The notes under the pieces: generated by a model
What the model was told of the DNA's origin: nothing
What the model saw: the letters and a program-made list of their open reading frames with translations, nothing else
Database searches by the model: none
Made by a program: the position numbers and the translations under genes
NCBI GenBank assembly: GCA_945906815.1
Contig: CAMDRT010000010.1
Span: forward strand, 68,849-132,848
DNA from: Bordetella parapertussis
GTDB taxonomy: Bacteria; Pseudomonadota; Gammaproteobacteria; Burkholderiales; SG8-41
DNA length: 64,000 nt
Direction of reading: 5' to 3'
Shown: one piece after another, positions 48,961 through 58,193 of the stretch
Layout of the letters: every line of letters begins with the position of its first letter
How positions within the stretch are numbered: the stretch's first letter is position 1

Positions 48961-50919
48961 GTGATCCAATTTCGTAATCTCACGCTGGCGCGTGGCGCGC
49001 GCAAGCTGATCGAAGACGCCAATTTGCAGGTGCATGCCGGCTGGCGCATCGGCCTTGCCGGCGCCAATGGTAGTGGCAAGACCAGTTTGTTTGCGCTGCT
49101 GCGCGGCGAGTTACATGCCGATGTGGGCGCCTGTGAAATGCCTGCGGCGTGGCGCATGGCCACGGTGGCGCAGGAAACGCCCGCGCTGGAAATGCCAGCC
49201 ATTGAATACGTACTGGATGGCGACACCGAGTTGCGCGCCATCGAGCGCGAGCTGGCCGAGGCAGAGGCGCATCATGAAGGCGGCCATCTGCTCGGCGAAT
49301 TGCATGGACGCCTGAACGATATCGGCGGCTACGGCGCGCGCGCGCGCGCGGCGTCGCTGCTGGCGGGGCTGGGTTTTGCCGCGAACGAGATCGAGCGGCC
49401 GGTGGCGGAGTTTTCGGGGGGCTGGCGTATGCGCCTGAACCTCGCGCAGGCGCTGGTCAGCCGCTGCGATTTAATGCTGCTGGATGAGCCGACCAACCAT
49501 CTGGATCTGGACGCGGTGGTGTGGCTGGAAAAATGGCTGGCAAGTTTTCGCGGCACGCTGGTGGTGGTGTCGCACGACCGTGACTTTCTCGACGGCTGCA
49601 CCACCCACATTGCGCATATTTATAACGAGCGGCTCACGCTCTACACCGGCAATTACACTGCGTTTGAAACCCAGCGCGCGGCGCAGTTGGCGGTGCAGCA
49701 GGCGATGTTCGAGAAGCAGCAGCGGCAGATCGCACATTTGCACAGCTATATCTCGCGCTTTCGTGCACAGGCTACCAAGGCGCGGCAGGCGCAAAGCCGC
49801 CTGAAGGCGCTGGATCGCATGGAAATCATCTCGGCGGCGCACGTCGATACGCCGTTTGATTTTGAATTCATGGCGCCGGAGCGCCCTTCCGATCCGATGT
49901 TGACGCTGGAAGAGGTGGATGCGGGTTACGGCGGCGTGCCTATCCTGAGCGGCGTGAAGATGACGCTGCGCCCGGGCGCGCGTATCGGACTTTTGGGTCC
50001 GAATGGCGCGGGAAAATCAACGTTGATCAAGCTGTTGTCGGGGGAAAGCGAGCCGCTTACAGGCAGACGCCTGGAAGCGCGCGGTTTGGCTATCGGCTAT
50101 TTCGCGCAGCATCAGCTCGAACAACTGCGCCCGGAGGAATCGCCGCTGTGGCATATGATCAACCAAGAACCGCGCACGCGCGAGCAGGAATTGCGCAATT
50201 ACCTAGGCGGCTTCGATTTTCGCGGCAAGATGGTTGAATCAGCGGTGGCGCCGTTTTCCGGCGGCGAAAAATCGCGCCTCGCTCTGGCGCTGATGATACG
50301 CACGCGGCCGAATCTCCTGCTGCTGGATGAGCCGACCAATCATCTGGATCTGGAAATGCGCCACGCGCTGAATGTGGCGCTGGCCGAATACGAGGGCAGT
50401 CTGGTGCTGGTGTCGCATGATCGCGCGCTGCTGCGCAGCGTGTGCGACAGCTTTTTGCTGGTGGCTGACGGCAAGGTGAGTGAGTTTGACGGTGATGTGG
50501 ACGATTATCTGGCATGGTTGACGGCGCGCCGGCAGGCACAAAATACCAAAGTAAGTGCAAAAGTAAGTACAAAAGTAAGTGCAAAAGTAAGTACAAAAGT
50601 AAGTACAAAAGTAAGTGCGACACCGGCGGCGTTGCCGCAGCTTGTTGCGAAAGAAAAACCCGCGCAGAAAAAACCGCCGGGTAATCGCCGTCCGCTCGAA
50701 AAAGAGACTGAAAAACTGGAGCGCAATCTGGCGCAGTGGCACGACGAAAAGCGCGGGCTGGACGCGCGGCTTGCGGATCCGGCGTTGTATGAGGCTGCCA
50801 GCACGGCGGATTTGCGCCAGTTGGCGGCAAGGCTATCCGAGCTCACGCAACTGATCGATGCCGCCGAGCAGCGCTGGCTGGAGCTGCAGGCGGCGTTGGA
50901 AGCAGTGGGTATAACCTAA
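48961..50919 (+). CDS. ABC-F family ATPase (YheS-like)
   Basis: Soluble twin-ABC protein of 652 residues that acts on ribosomes. Walker A motifs are GANGSGKTS and GPNGAGKST, signatures SGGWRMRLNLAQAL and SGGEKSRLALALM, and both halves carry DEPTNHLDLD/DEPTNHLDLE. GTG 48961 gives a normal N-terminus (VIQFRNLTLARG) as in YheS; TTG 48955 would add two residues. After the second ABC, residues 530-553 are six four-residue repeats (KVSA/KVST), then Lys/Pro-rich sequence and a C-terminal coiled coil (ETEKLERNLAQWHDEKRGL). The internal repeat is at 50548-50619. Confidence 0.93.
   Translation: MIQFRNLTLARGARKLIEDANLQVHAGWRIGLAGANGSGKTSLFALLRGELHADVGACEMPAAWRMATVAQETPALEMPAIEYVLDGDTELRAIERELAEAEAHHEGGHLLGELHGRLNDIGGYGARARAASLLAGLGFAANEIERPVAEFSGGWRMRLNLAQALVSRCDLMLLDEPTNHLDLDAVVWLEKWLASFRGTLVVVSHDRDFLDGCTTHIAHIYNERLTLYTGNYTAFETQRAAQLAVQQAMFEKQQRQIAHLHSYISRFRAQATKARQAQSRLKALDRMEIISAAHVDTPFDFEFMAPERPSDPMLTLEEVDAGYGGVPILSGVKMTLRPGARIGLLGPNGAGKSTLIKLLSGESEPLTGRRLEARGLAIGYFAQHQLEQLRPEESPLWHMINQEPRTREQELRNYLGGFDFRGKMVESAVAPFSGGEKSRLALALMIRTRPNLLLLDEPTNHLDLEMRHALNVALAEYEGSLVLVSHDRALLRSVCDSFLLVADGKVSEFDGDVDDYLAWLTARRQAQNTKVSAKVSTKVSAKVSTKVSTKVSATPAALPQLVAKEKPAQKKPPGNRRPLEKETEKLERNLAQWHDEKRGLDARLADPALYEAASTADLRQLAARLSELTQLIDAAEQRWLELQAALEAVGIT
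50548..50619 (+). repeat. Six tandem 12-base units inside the ABC-F gene
   Basis: Six in-frame units AAAGTAAGTRCA-type encode K-V-S-A or K-V-S-T. The order of units is A, T, A, T, T, A by last residue. Units differ from each other by single bases, so this is a recent expansion in the linker between the ATPase body and the C-terminal coiled coil. Confidence 0.95.
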
Positions 50920-50944
50920 AAAAGGTAAATGAAAACAATAAGTT

Positions 50945-52153
50945 ATGAGTGACTCGCCGGGCTCTGTACGCAGTGTTACGGCGACCTCAGGCTTGGCGCT
51001 GGCGCTGCCCACCGCACTCATCGGGCAAACCTTTACCGCTGCGGTGATGTTCGCACCGGCGGTGCTGGCGCCCGCGGCCAGCGTGGACATCGGCGTGCCG
51101 GCAACACTGGTGGGCGTGGTGACTGCGCTGATTTATCTGGCGTCGGCGGTGGCGGCACCCGCAGCGGGTGCGCGCGTGCCGCGCGTGGGTCCGGTGCGCA
51201 TCACGCAGTGTGGCTTGCTGGTGGCGGGCGCAGGGCTTGCGCTGGCGGCGCTGGCCCATCCGGCGGCGGTGATCATTGCGGCGCTGGTTATCGGTTTGGG
51301 CTATGGGCCGTCTACGCCTGCAGGAACGGCGCTGCTGGCGGAGCATACGCCGCCGCGCTTACGCAATGTGATTATGTCGGTGCGTCAGACCGGCGTGCCA
51401 TTGGGCGGTGCCTTGGCGGGCCTTGCGATTCCGTGGCTGATTACCACGGGCGGATGGCGCATGGCGGTGCTGGTTTTCGCGGGGGCGTGCGCCGTGATCG
51501 CTGTTGCCTTGCAGCCGTTGCGCGCGAAATTTGACCATCCGTCGGCGCGCGCGACCGCGGCGCATGCAGATTTCGGTGATGCCTGGCGGCTGCTGCTGTC
51601 GCATGCCGAGTTGCGGCGCATTTCGTTCACCGCATTCCTGTTTGGCGGCGTGCAGATGTCGTTCGCGAGTTTTCTGGTGGTGTTTCTGATGGAACGCGCG
51701 GACTTGAGCGTGGTGCGCGCGGGCGCAGTGCTGTCGGCAGCGATGCTGTCGGGCATCGCGGGGCGCTTATTGTGGGGCGCGGCGGCGGATTATTATCGCA
51801 ATCCACGCGGGGTGTTGATCGGCCTGGGGGTGGCGGCCGCGGTGTGCGCAGCGGCGATGGCGCATGTGTCGCCGCAGTGGCCGTATGCGGCGATAGTGGG
51901 TTTGGCGAGCATTTTCGGTGCCGCCACGCTGGGCTGGAACGGCGTTTACATCGGCGAACTGGCGCGCGTTGCACCGCCGGGCAAGGTGGCGATGGTGACC
52001 GGCGTATCGCTGTCGTGCGCGTATTGTGGCGTGGTGGTCGCGCCACCGGTGTTTGCACTGGTGCTGGCGCTGTCTGGCAGTTATGTCGCGGGCTTCATGA
52101 TGCTCGCGGCGCTGGCGCTGGCAGGCGTGGCGTCTTTGCTGCGACGGCGCTGA
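50945..52153 (+). CDS. MFS transporter
   Basis: Inner-membrane permease of the major facilitator superfamily, 402 residues, twelve predicted helices. The first long helix is LALPTALIGQTFTAAVMFAPA; loop 2-3 reads GARVPRVGPVRI in place of the G-x-x-x-D-R-x-G-R-R motif A; SVRQTGVPLGGALAG is the fifth helix, motif C-like. A His/Arg/Asp-rich loop (KFDHPSARATAAHADFGDAW) joins the two halves. Substrate unknown. It lies 25 bases after the ABC-F gene and converges with the flavoprotein gene after a nine-base gap. Confidence 0.9.
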   Translation: MSDSPGSVRSVTATSGLALALPTALIGQTFTAAVMFAPAVLAPAASVDIGVPATLVGVVTALIYLASAVAAPAAGARVPRVGPVRITQCGLLVAGAGLALAALAHPAAVIIAALVIGLGYGPSTPAGTALLAEHTPPRLRNVIMSVRQTGVPLGGALAGLAIPWLITTGGWRMAVLVFAGACAVIAVALQPLRAKFDHPSARATAAHADFGDAWRLLLSHAELRRISFTAFLFGGVQMSFASFLVVFLMERADLSVVRAGAVLSAAMLSGIAGRLLWGAAADYYRNPRGVLIGLGVAAAVCAAAMAHVSPQWPYAAIVGLASIFGAATLGWNGVYIGELARVAPPGKVAMVTGVSLSCAYCGVVVAPPVFALVLALSGSYVAGFMMLAALALAGVASLLRRR

Positions 52154-52162
52154 ACCTGACGC

Positions 52163-53308
52163 TTAAGCCAGCACCGGAGGCAACTGCGGCGTGAGCTTGG
52201 CGCGCTCGGCGGTAGCCGTGCCGTTCAAGGCGAAACCCAGTAACTTTCCTGACGCATCCACAAACAACGACTTGACGCCATCGGCTGTCGCTTCGACTTG
52301 CCATGCGCCTGCGGCACCTGGCGCAGGCGGCGCAACGATGGTGGGACAAGCAGGCGTTTTCACCATCACCGGCATCGCCGGAAAATTCACCGCTGTAGGC
52401 TTGCCCGCGAGTGTTGCACCCAGCGCGCGCGCTGCGTGCATGATCGGCATCACATAAGGCATCACCAAACCTTCAATTTCCATGCAGTCGCCCAGCGCGT
52501 AGATGTCCGTGTCGCTGGTTTGTAGTTGGCGATTGACCATGACGCCACGATTTGCCGCGAGGCCCGCGTCACGCGCGAGGTCGGTGCGTGGTTTGAGGCC
52601 AACCGCAGATAACACGATGTCGGCCTGCAGCGTTGCGCCGTTGTCGAGCGTTACCCGCAGCGCGCCGCCACTGTGAACGACGGATTTTGTGCCCACGCCG
52701 AAGTGCCAGACGACGCCCAGCGCAGCCAATTTTTCCTGCAGTAGAGCGCCGCCTGCGGGCGGCAGCAAGCGGCCCAGCGGTTGCTGGGCGATATCGATCA
52801 CCTCGACGTGATGTCCGGCGAGCACAAGATCATTGGCGAATTCGCTGCCGATCAAACCAGCGCCGATGATCACAATACGTTTTGGGCCATTGAGCAAGGT
52901 GTGGAAACGCCCGTAGTCATCCAGGTCGTTGACCGTGATGATGGCCGCTGCTGCATCGCCGGCGATGGGCAGCCCGATCTGGTCCGCGCCCAGCGCCAGC
53001 ACCAGCTTCGAGTAGGCCAGTGTTTCGTCGCCGATTCGGATGCGGTGTGCGGTGGCATCGATCGCGGTGACGCGGGTTTGTGCGCGCACCGTGGCGTTGA
53101 GCTGCGTGGCCATCTGCTCCGCGGTGTTGAGCGCAATCGCGGCCGGTGCCTTTTTTGACGCCAGCGCGTTGGACAACATCGGCTTGGAGTAAAAAAAACC
53201 GCTGTCAGCGCTGATCACGGTGAGCGGTGTTTCCTTGTCGAGCTTACGCAGTTCTTTGGCGACGTTGTAGCCGGCAAGACCGCTGCCGAGGATGATGATG
53301 GGGTGCAT
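52163..53308 (-). CDS. FAD/NAD(P)-dependent oxidoreductase (rubredoxin/ferredoxin reductase type)
   Basis: Two-dinucleotide-binding flavoprotein of 381 residues. FAD motif: IIILGSGLAGYNVAKELRKLD; NAD motif: RIVIIGAGLIGSEFANDLVLAG; second FAD contact: DIYALGDCMEI. FFYSKPMLSNALA is a conserved loop of the rubredoxin reductase group. It would pass electrons from NADH to rubredoxin or ferredoxin; no rubredoxin gene is adjacent here. ATG 53308 is preferred over TTG 53326. A terminator-like hairpin lies 22 bases upstream, in the leader. Confidence 0.88.
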   Translation of the reverse strand: MHPIIILGSGLAGYNVAKELRKLDKETPLTVISADSGFFYSKPMLSNALASKKAPAAIALNTAEQMATQLNATVRAQTRVTAIDATAHRIRIGDETLAYSKLVLALGADQIGLPIAGDAAAAIITVNDLDDYGRFHTLLNGPKRIVIIGAGLIGSEFANDLVLAGHHVEVIDIAQQPLGRLLPPAGGALLQEKLAALGVVWHFGVGTKSVVHSGGALRVTLDNGATLQADIVLSAVGLKPRTDLARDAGLAANRGVMVNRQLQTSDTDIYALGDCMEIEGLVMPYVMPIMHAARALGATLAGKPTAVNFPAMPVMVKTPACPTIVAPPAPGAAGAWQVEATADGVKSLFVDASGKLLGFALNGTATAERAKLTPQLPPVLA

Positions 53309-53330
53309 GGGAGGTCTCGAGGCCAAGCAG

Positions 53331-53363
53331 AAAAAGCCCGCCGCCTGAGCGACGGGCGGCGGG
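53331..53363 (-). terminator. Terminator-like hairpin in the leader of the reductase gene
   Basis: On the minus strand a nine-base GC stem (CCCGCCGCC at 53337-53345 pairing with GGCGGCGGG at 53355-53363) is followed by five T (53331-53335). It points into the reductase gene, whose ATG lies 22 bases further on. A tiny frame, MSAATQLV (53378-53404), ends 14 bases before the hairpin. It could be an attenuator, or the terminator of a lost upstream gene. Confidence 0.6.
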
Positions 53364-53588
53364 AACTGAACGGTATTTTAAACCAGTTGCGTGGCGGCGC
53401 TCATGCCGCCAGCAATGCCCTTTTTCTGTCGGTAGATAAAAACGTTAATTTTTTAAAAACAAATACTTATAATAATTCACGTAGCGCAGTTCGGTTGCGG
53501 GATCTATGCCTTGTTGGTAAGACGCGGCCACTCGCCGTAACGCCGCGCTGCGAGTTGCGCCCTATAACGGCATGCGTTATGCTCGTGC

Positions 53589-53870
53589 ATGATCATCAGA
53601 TTCAAATCCAGGGAAACTGAAAAAATCTGGTGTGGTGATGTGTCGCGCAAGCTACCTCGTGATATTCAGCAAATCGCCTTGCGAAAATTGTTCATGCTGG
53701 ATAAGGCGCAATTACTGAATGATCTCAGGATACCGCCAGCCAATCGGCTTGAAGCATTGAAGGATGATCGCAAGGGACAGCACAGCATTCGCATCAATGA
53801 CCAGTGGCGAATCTGTTTTGTGTGGACGAAAAACGGTGCTGATGCTGTCGAGATCGTTGACTACCATTAA
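53589..53870 (+). CDS. higB: HigB-type toxin (RelE superfamily)
   Basis: HigB toxin of 93 residues, a RelE-fold mRNA interferase of the GraT/HigB branch. The segments RFKSRETEKIWCGDVSRKLPRDIQQIALRKLFMLDKA, LNDLRIPPANRLEALKDDRKGQHSIRINDQWRICFVW and the ending DAVEIVDYH are all typical. The Arg of RINDQWRICF is the likely catalytic residue. It is followed after ten bases by the higA antitoxin. The upstream AT-rich stretch TACTTATAATAATTC (around 53466-53480) is the probable promoter. Confidence 0.93.
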   Translation: MIIRFKSRETEKIWCGDVSRKLPRDIQQIALRKLFMLDKAQLLNDLRIPPANRLEALKDDRKGQHSIRINDQWRICFVWTKNGADAVEIVDYH

Positions 53871-53880
53871 GGAGATGGAA

Positions 53881-54171
53881 ATGGATAAGTTACAGAACGT
53901 TCACCCCGGCGAAATACTTCTCCAAGAGTTTCTACTGCCGATGCAGATCAGCCAAACCAAGCTGGCCAATGCGATCGGCGTACCGCCGCGACGCATCAAC
54001 GAAATCGTGCTGGGCAAGCGCGGCATCACGGCGGATACCGCGTTACGCCTTGCCCAAGTATTTGGAAACTCAGTGCAATTCTGGATGGGATTGCAGGACG
54101 AATACGAATTACGCGAGGCGCGTAGCACGATCAAGGATCAACTGAAACAGATGATGCCGATTGCGGCATAG
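53881..54171 (+). CDS. higA: HigA-type antitoxin (XRE helix-turn-helix)
   Basis: Antitoxin of 96 residues for HigB. It has NVHPGEILLQEFLLPMQISQTKLANAIGVPPRRINEIVLGKRGITADTALRLAQVFG, the HigA helix-turn-helix with its 'P-G-E-I-L' start, and NSVQFWMGLQDEYELREA. Start ATG 53881 has an AAGGAG site at 53869-53874. It binds HigB and represses the shared promoter. Toxin-first order is normal for HigBA. Confidence 0.93.
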   Translation: MDKLQNVHPGEILLQEFLLPMQISQTKLANAIGVPPRRINEIVLGKRGITADTALRLAQVFGNSVQFWMGLQDEYELREARSTIKDQLKQMMPIAA

Positions 54172-54231
54172 TCTTTTCGTGGAAGCCAATTAATTCCGGT
54201 ATATTGGATTACGGTAGGCGTTCCGTGAGGG

Positions 54232-55710
54232 TCATGGGCTTGGTATGGCCCAGGCTTCCTCTTGGGATACGCCTGGCGGTGGCGTAAACAGAATTTGCGA
54301 CGTGCCCGCGACTTTTTCGCGCCCGCCCCAGAACTCGACCCACTTGCGCTGATCAGCCTTGGCGCGGGCATCGACGGCTGCTGGATCGCAGATGGCCTGT
54401 AGTTTTTTTTCCAGCGCTTGCGCGATGACAGGTTCAACCGCAGCTAAATCGTGTAACTCGTGCGGATCGCGCTGCAGATTAAATAGCTGCGCCGGCATGC
54501 CCACGTGATAGATCAGCTTCATCGCGCCGTCGCGCAGCATAAAGGCAGCGGCTTTGGAACCTTGCGCGTGATACTCGGCGAAAGCGGTGCGCGTTGCGTG
54601 GTGGCCGTTGGCGGCAGGCCACAGGGATACACCTAGCAACTCGGCATCGGCGTCAGTCAGTGCCGCGCCTGCGCCCTCGACCAGCGTGGGAAATAAATCC
54701 GCATGCGAGACCATTTGCCGCGACACTGTGTTCCGTGCTACGCCCGGCCCTGACAGCAACAGGGGCACGCCGACACTCGCTTCATACAGACTCTTTTTGC
54801 CGAACAAGCCTTGCGCTCCGAACAGCTCGCCGTGATCGCTGGTGTAGGCTATGCGCGTGTGGGCGAGCAAACCCAGCGCTTCGGCCGCTTGCATCACCTC
54901 GCCCACTTGTTCGTCCATATGCGTGATCAGGCCAAAATACCCCGCTGCCACGCGGCGCAGCGCGGCTTCATCGGTGAAGTCGCGCATGCCGTCCATGTGG
55001 CGCAGATGTTGGGTGGCGGGATGTTCACTGCGCTCGCCGCGCTTAAAGCCTGCGGGCAGCGGCATGTCTTTTTCAGGGTATAAATCGTAGAGTCGCTTGG
55101 GCACGGTGAACGGCGGATGCGGGCTGATGTATGACACATAGAGCACCCACGGCTTGCCGCTGTCGTGCGCATGGCGTTTTAACCAAGCTATGGATTGCGC
55201 GGTGATGCGCCGGTCGTAGTCCTGATAGTGCGTTGCGCCCACGCCGGAGCGATGCATGTAGAGCTGCCAGAAGCTGCCGTCGTCTTTCGCGGGCTCGGCG
55301 TCGTAGCCGCGCAGCAGATTTTTGATCGCGCCCTTGCCGTCGTGCAGGTGCAGGGGTTCGATTTCCTCGGTGTAGCCGTTGTCGTCTTTTTCCGAGCGAA
55401 AGTGCAGCTTGCCGACGGCTACCACCGTGTGGCCTTGATCGCGCAAGCGGTGATGCCAACTCGGCACGCTGCCATCGTAAGCAATGGCGTTATCCCAAAA
55501 GCCGGTTTGATGCGGATAGCGCCCGGTGGCAATCGCGGCGCGCGCGGGGCAGCACAGCGCACTGGTGCTGTAGGCATGCGCAAAACGCACGCCGGATGCG
55601 GCGATGCGATCCAGGTTGGGCGTCTTGACGTACGCGTGGCCGTAGCAGCCGGTGACCGCGCGGTTGTGATTGTCGGATTGAAAAAAAATCAGGTTCGCAG
55701 GCTGGGTCAT
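54232..55710 (-). CDS. Sulfatase family hydrolase
   Basis: Sulfatase/alkaline-phosphatase-superfamily hydrolase of 492 residues with an N-terminal metal site QSDNH (Asp13, Asn14) and the sulfatase signature C-C-P-A-R at 53-57, in which Cys53 would be converted to formylglycine. HYQDYDRRITAQSIAWLKRH and YTSDHGELFGAQGLFGKKSLYEASVGVPLLLSGPG are standard later motifs, including the second metal pair D-H. No signal peptide, so it acts in the cytoplasm. Substrate could be a sulfate ester or a phosphonate monoester. The maturation enzyme is not in the window. It follows a second sulfatase on the same strand (68 bases). Confidence 0.92.
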   Translation of the reverse strand: MTQPANLIFFQSDNHNRAVTGCYGHAYVKTPNLDRIAASGVRFAHAYSTSALCCPARAAIATGRYPHQTGFWDNAIAYDGSVPSWHHRLRDQGHTVVAVGKLHFRSEKDDNGYTEEIEPLHLHDGKGAIKNLLRGYDAEPAKDDGSFWQLYMHRSGVGATHYQDYDRRITAQSIAWLKRHAHDSGKPWVLYVSYISPHPPFTVPKRLYDLYPEKDMPLPAGFKRGERSEHPATQHLRHMDGMRDFTDEAALRRVAAGYFGLITHMDEQVGEVMQAAEALGLLAHTRIAYTSDHGELFGAQGLFGKKSLYEASVGVPLLLSGPGVARNTVSRQMVSHADLFPTLVEGAGAALTDADAELLGVSLWPAANGHHATRTAFAEYHAQGSKAAAFMLRDGAMKLIYHVGMPAQLFNLQRDPHELHDLAAVEPVIAQALEKKLQAICDPAAVDARAKADQRKWVEFWGGREKVAGTSQILFTPPPGVSQEEAWAIPSP

Positions 55711-55778
55711 TTAAGCGGGAACGAGGTGTGCCCGCTGGCCGGTGCGGGCGGCTTTTAAAAACAAATAGTGACGCATGC

Positions 55779-57254
55779 TCAGTGATACGCCGCCTTGACA
55801 CCTGGCGGTGGCGAGTAGCGGAAGGTGCCTTTGCCGAGTATGGCCGCTTTGCCGCCGTGTTTTTCGAGCAACGTGGTTTGATCGTTTTTAGCCACGCGGT
55901 TGGCAACGTCGGGATCGACCACGGTGCGCAGGGTGGCCTCGCATGCCGCGAGCACAGCAGCGTAGTTTGTGTCGCGGCCCAGATCGGTGCGCTCATAGGG
56001 ATCAGCTTGAAGGTCAAACAACATCGGCGGCAGTCCCACGTAATGCACGTATTTGTAGCGGCCCTGCTCACCACAGCGAATCATTGAGGCGCCGGTAATC
56101 GACGCTGCCGCGTGATACTCGGACAACACCGTGCGCTGTGGCGCCTTGCCATTGGCGATGTCGATCAGCGACGCGCCCGGTAGCGTGGTGTCAGCGGCTG
56201 CTAGTTTTGCACCTACGCTGTGCACGACCGTCGGGAACGCATCCACCAGAGTCACTGGCGTGTCGCACACGCGGCCAGCCGGAATATCCGGCCCCGCCAT
56301 AATCATCGGGATGCCGGCGGACTCTTCGTACATCGTGGATTTGCCCCACATGCCGCGCGTGCCGAGATTATCGCCGTGGTCGGCGCTATAGACGACGCGC
56401 GTGTTGTCGAGCATGCCGAGCGCTGCCAGCGTTTGCAGAATGCGGCCGACATTGTGATCCATGAAGGTGGTGAGTCCGAAGTAAGCCGCAATCGCGCGCC
56501 GCACCATAGGCTCATCGAACGCTTCGTCGTAACACATGCTTTTGCGCATGGCGTCAGTGAAGGGATGGCGCGGACGTTGCTCTTGCGCATACATGTCGGG
56601 GAAGGGCACTTGAGCGAGCGGATACAGGTCATAAAATTCCTGCGGCGCAATCAGCGGAAAGTGTGGCGCGACAAAGCCCACATACAGGGCCCAGGGTTTG
56701 TCGCTGTGTCTGGCGTGCTTGGGCGCTTCGTGCTGGAGCCACTTCACGGTTGCGTCGGCGATGGCGCGATCATAGCGTGTGTATTCCGATTCGCCGGGGC
56801 CGGCCTCCGGGCCGAGGTTGGCCGCGCCTTTGCGGCGCGGCAGTTCATCGCGGATAAGTCCCAGCAAATCACCGACGCCGTTAACGATGTGCATCGGCAG
56901 AATTTCCTCATCGAAGCCGTTGCGCTTGACATCATCACCGCTGGCATAATGCAATTTGCCGATGGAAGTGACATGATGCCCCTGCGCCATCAGGCGATGG
57001 CCCCACGACGGCATTTGGCCGTCGTAGGCAATTGCGTTATCCCAGCAGCGATGCTCATGCACATAACGCCCGGTGGCAAACGAGGCACGCGCCGGCACGC
57101 AGATCGGGCAATTGGTGTAGGCGTTGGTGAAGCGCGTGCCGCGCGCGGCAAGCGCATCGAGATGCGGTGTTTTGATCATCGGGTGGCCGCTGCAGCCGAG
57201 CACGCGTTTATTGTGTTCGTCGGAGAGGATGAATATCAGGTTGGTGGGTTTCAT
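55779..57254 (-). CDS. Sulfatase family hydrolase
   Basis: Second sulfatase, 491 residues from ATG 57254; the longer reading to 57461 runs through the gene upstream. The metal site is LSDEH (Asp12, Glu13), the modified-Cys signature is C-V-P-A-R at 52-56, and YSADHGDNLGTRGMWGKSTMYEESAGIPMIMAGPDI gives the second metal ligands. No signal peptide. It begins one base after the TAA of the RraA-like gene, so the two are translationally linked. It is moderately similar to the neighbouring sulfatase in layout (shared LIF-x-x-S-D and DNAIAYDG), suggesting an old duplication and split of substrate. Confidence 0.92.
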   Translation of the reverse strand: MKPTNLIFILSDEHNKRVLGCSGHPMIKTPHLDALAARGTRFTNAYTNCPICVPARASFATGRYVHEHRCWDNAIAYDGQMPSWGHRLMAQGHHVTSIGKLHYASGDDVKRNGFDEEILPMHIVNGVGDLLGLIRDELPRRKGAANLGPEAGPGESEYTRYDRAIADATVKWLQHEAPKHARHSDKPWALYVGFVAPHFPLIAPQEFYDLYPLAQVPFPDMYAQEQRPRHPFTDAMRKSMCYDEAFDEPMVRRAIAAYFGLTTFMDHNVGRILQTLAALGMLDNTRVVYSADHGDNLGTRGMWGKSTMYEESAGIPMIMAGPDIPAGRVCDTPVTLVDAFPTVVHSVGAKLAAADTTLPGASLIDIANGKAPQRTVLSEYHAAASITGASMIRCGEQGRYKYVHYVGLPPMLFDLQADPYERTDLGRDTNYAAVLAACEATLRTVVDPDVANRVAKNDQTTLLEKHGGKAAILGKGTFRYSPPPGVKAAYH

Positions 57255-57255
57255 T

Positions 57256-57990
57256 TTATTTATATTTGTTCGCCCACAAATCCGCGATACCCACGCCTTT
57301 GTCGATATCCGCTTTGCGTTTGCTGTCACCGGCGTCGATTTTTTGCGCATGCGCCAGCACCACGGCGATCTTGTCCTGTGGAATGATGGCAATACCGGCT
57401 TCGTCGGCGCAAACCAGATCACCGGGTTTACACGGCACGCCGCGAATTTCCACCGTGCCATTCACTTCGACCGTCTGCATGCGCCATTTGCCGGTGATCG
57501 GCGTGAAGCCGCGGCACCATACCGGCCAATCCATGTCGCGATAACCATCGGGGTCGCGCACGGTGGCGTCAACGATGGCGCCGATGAAGCCCTGCCGTTT
57601 GGCGATGGAGGCGGATTGTCCGCCCATATTGGAGCAACCCATCACGCCTTGTATCACCAGCACATCGCCGGGCTCGGCCAGATTGTGCGCTTCGGTCTCG
57701 CCCTGGGTGTTGATTTTTTCCTGTGCCGCTTTGTGGATTTGCACGTCGCGCGCGATGTTGCGCAAGGTCAGTGCCGGGCCGACGATGCGTTGGGTGAAAT
57801 AGACCGGCGGCAACTGATACGCGGGGATCACCGCGACGATGCCCAACTCGTCGCAGGCATCGGACAGCGTGCCGGTCAGATCGACCAGCGCCATGTAGGC
57901 ATCGATGGTGGCCTGGGCCGGGCGTGGAATGTCGAGCAGGCGTATGGCGTCGCGCGGCATGCGGCCGAGCGTAGTCTTGGGCTGGGGCAT
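57256..57990 (-). CDS. RraA-like/HMG aldolase family protein
   Basis: Protein of 244 residues of the RraA-like family, whose catabolic members are 4-hydroxy-4-methyl-2-oxoglutarate/4-carboxy-4-hydroxy-2-oxoadipate aldolases or oxaloacetate decarboxylases. The aldolase core LAEPGDVLVIQGVMGCSNMGGQSASIAKRQGFIGAIVDATVRD includes the G-x-x-A-x-x-x-G loop and R-D metal-linked residues; VCADEAGIAIIPQDK follows. It heads a tight three-gene unit with the two sulfatases. The join of an aldolase with sulfatases suggests a sulfated or branched keto-acid substrate, but this is inference. Confidence 0.88.
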   Translation of the reverse strand: MPQPKTTLGRMPRDAIRLLDIPRPAQATIDAYMALVDLTGTLSDACDELGIVAVIPAYQLPPVYFTQRIVGPALTLRNIARDVQIHKAAQEKINTQGETEAHNLAEPGDVLVIQGVMGCSNMGGQSASIAKRQGFIGAIVDATVRDPDGYRDMDWPVWCRGFTPITGKWRMQTVEVNGTVEIRGVPCKPGDLVCADEAGIAIIPQDKIAVVLAHAQKIDAGDSKRKADIDKGVGIADLWANKYK

Positions 57991-58193
57991 GGTTTCCTCC
58001 GATGAATGGAGGACGCATTCTAGCGAATTCTGCCATCGCAGGCGCGCCGAGTTGTCGCGGTGAGGGTGTATTCAAAACCACTAAAATCAGCCGCGACCCG
58101 CGCGGCTTAGCGCGCTAACGGCCCTCCGCGCTTTAACCCTAGCGGCAGTCATGCGATACTCGCCCCGTCAGATTTAACCAGGATTCACTCATC

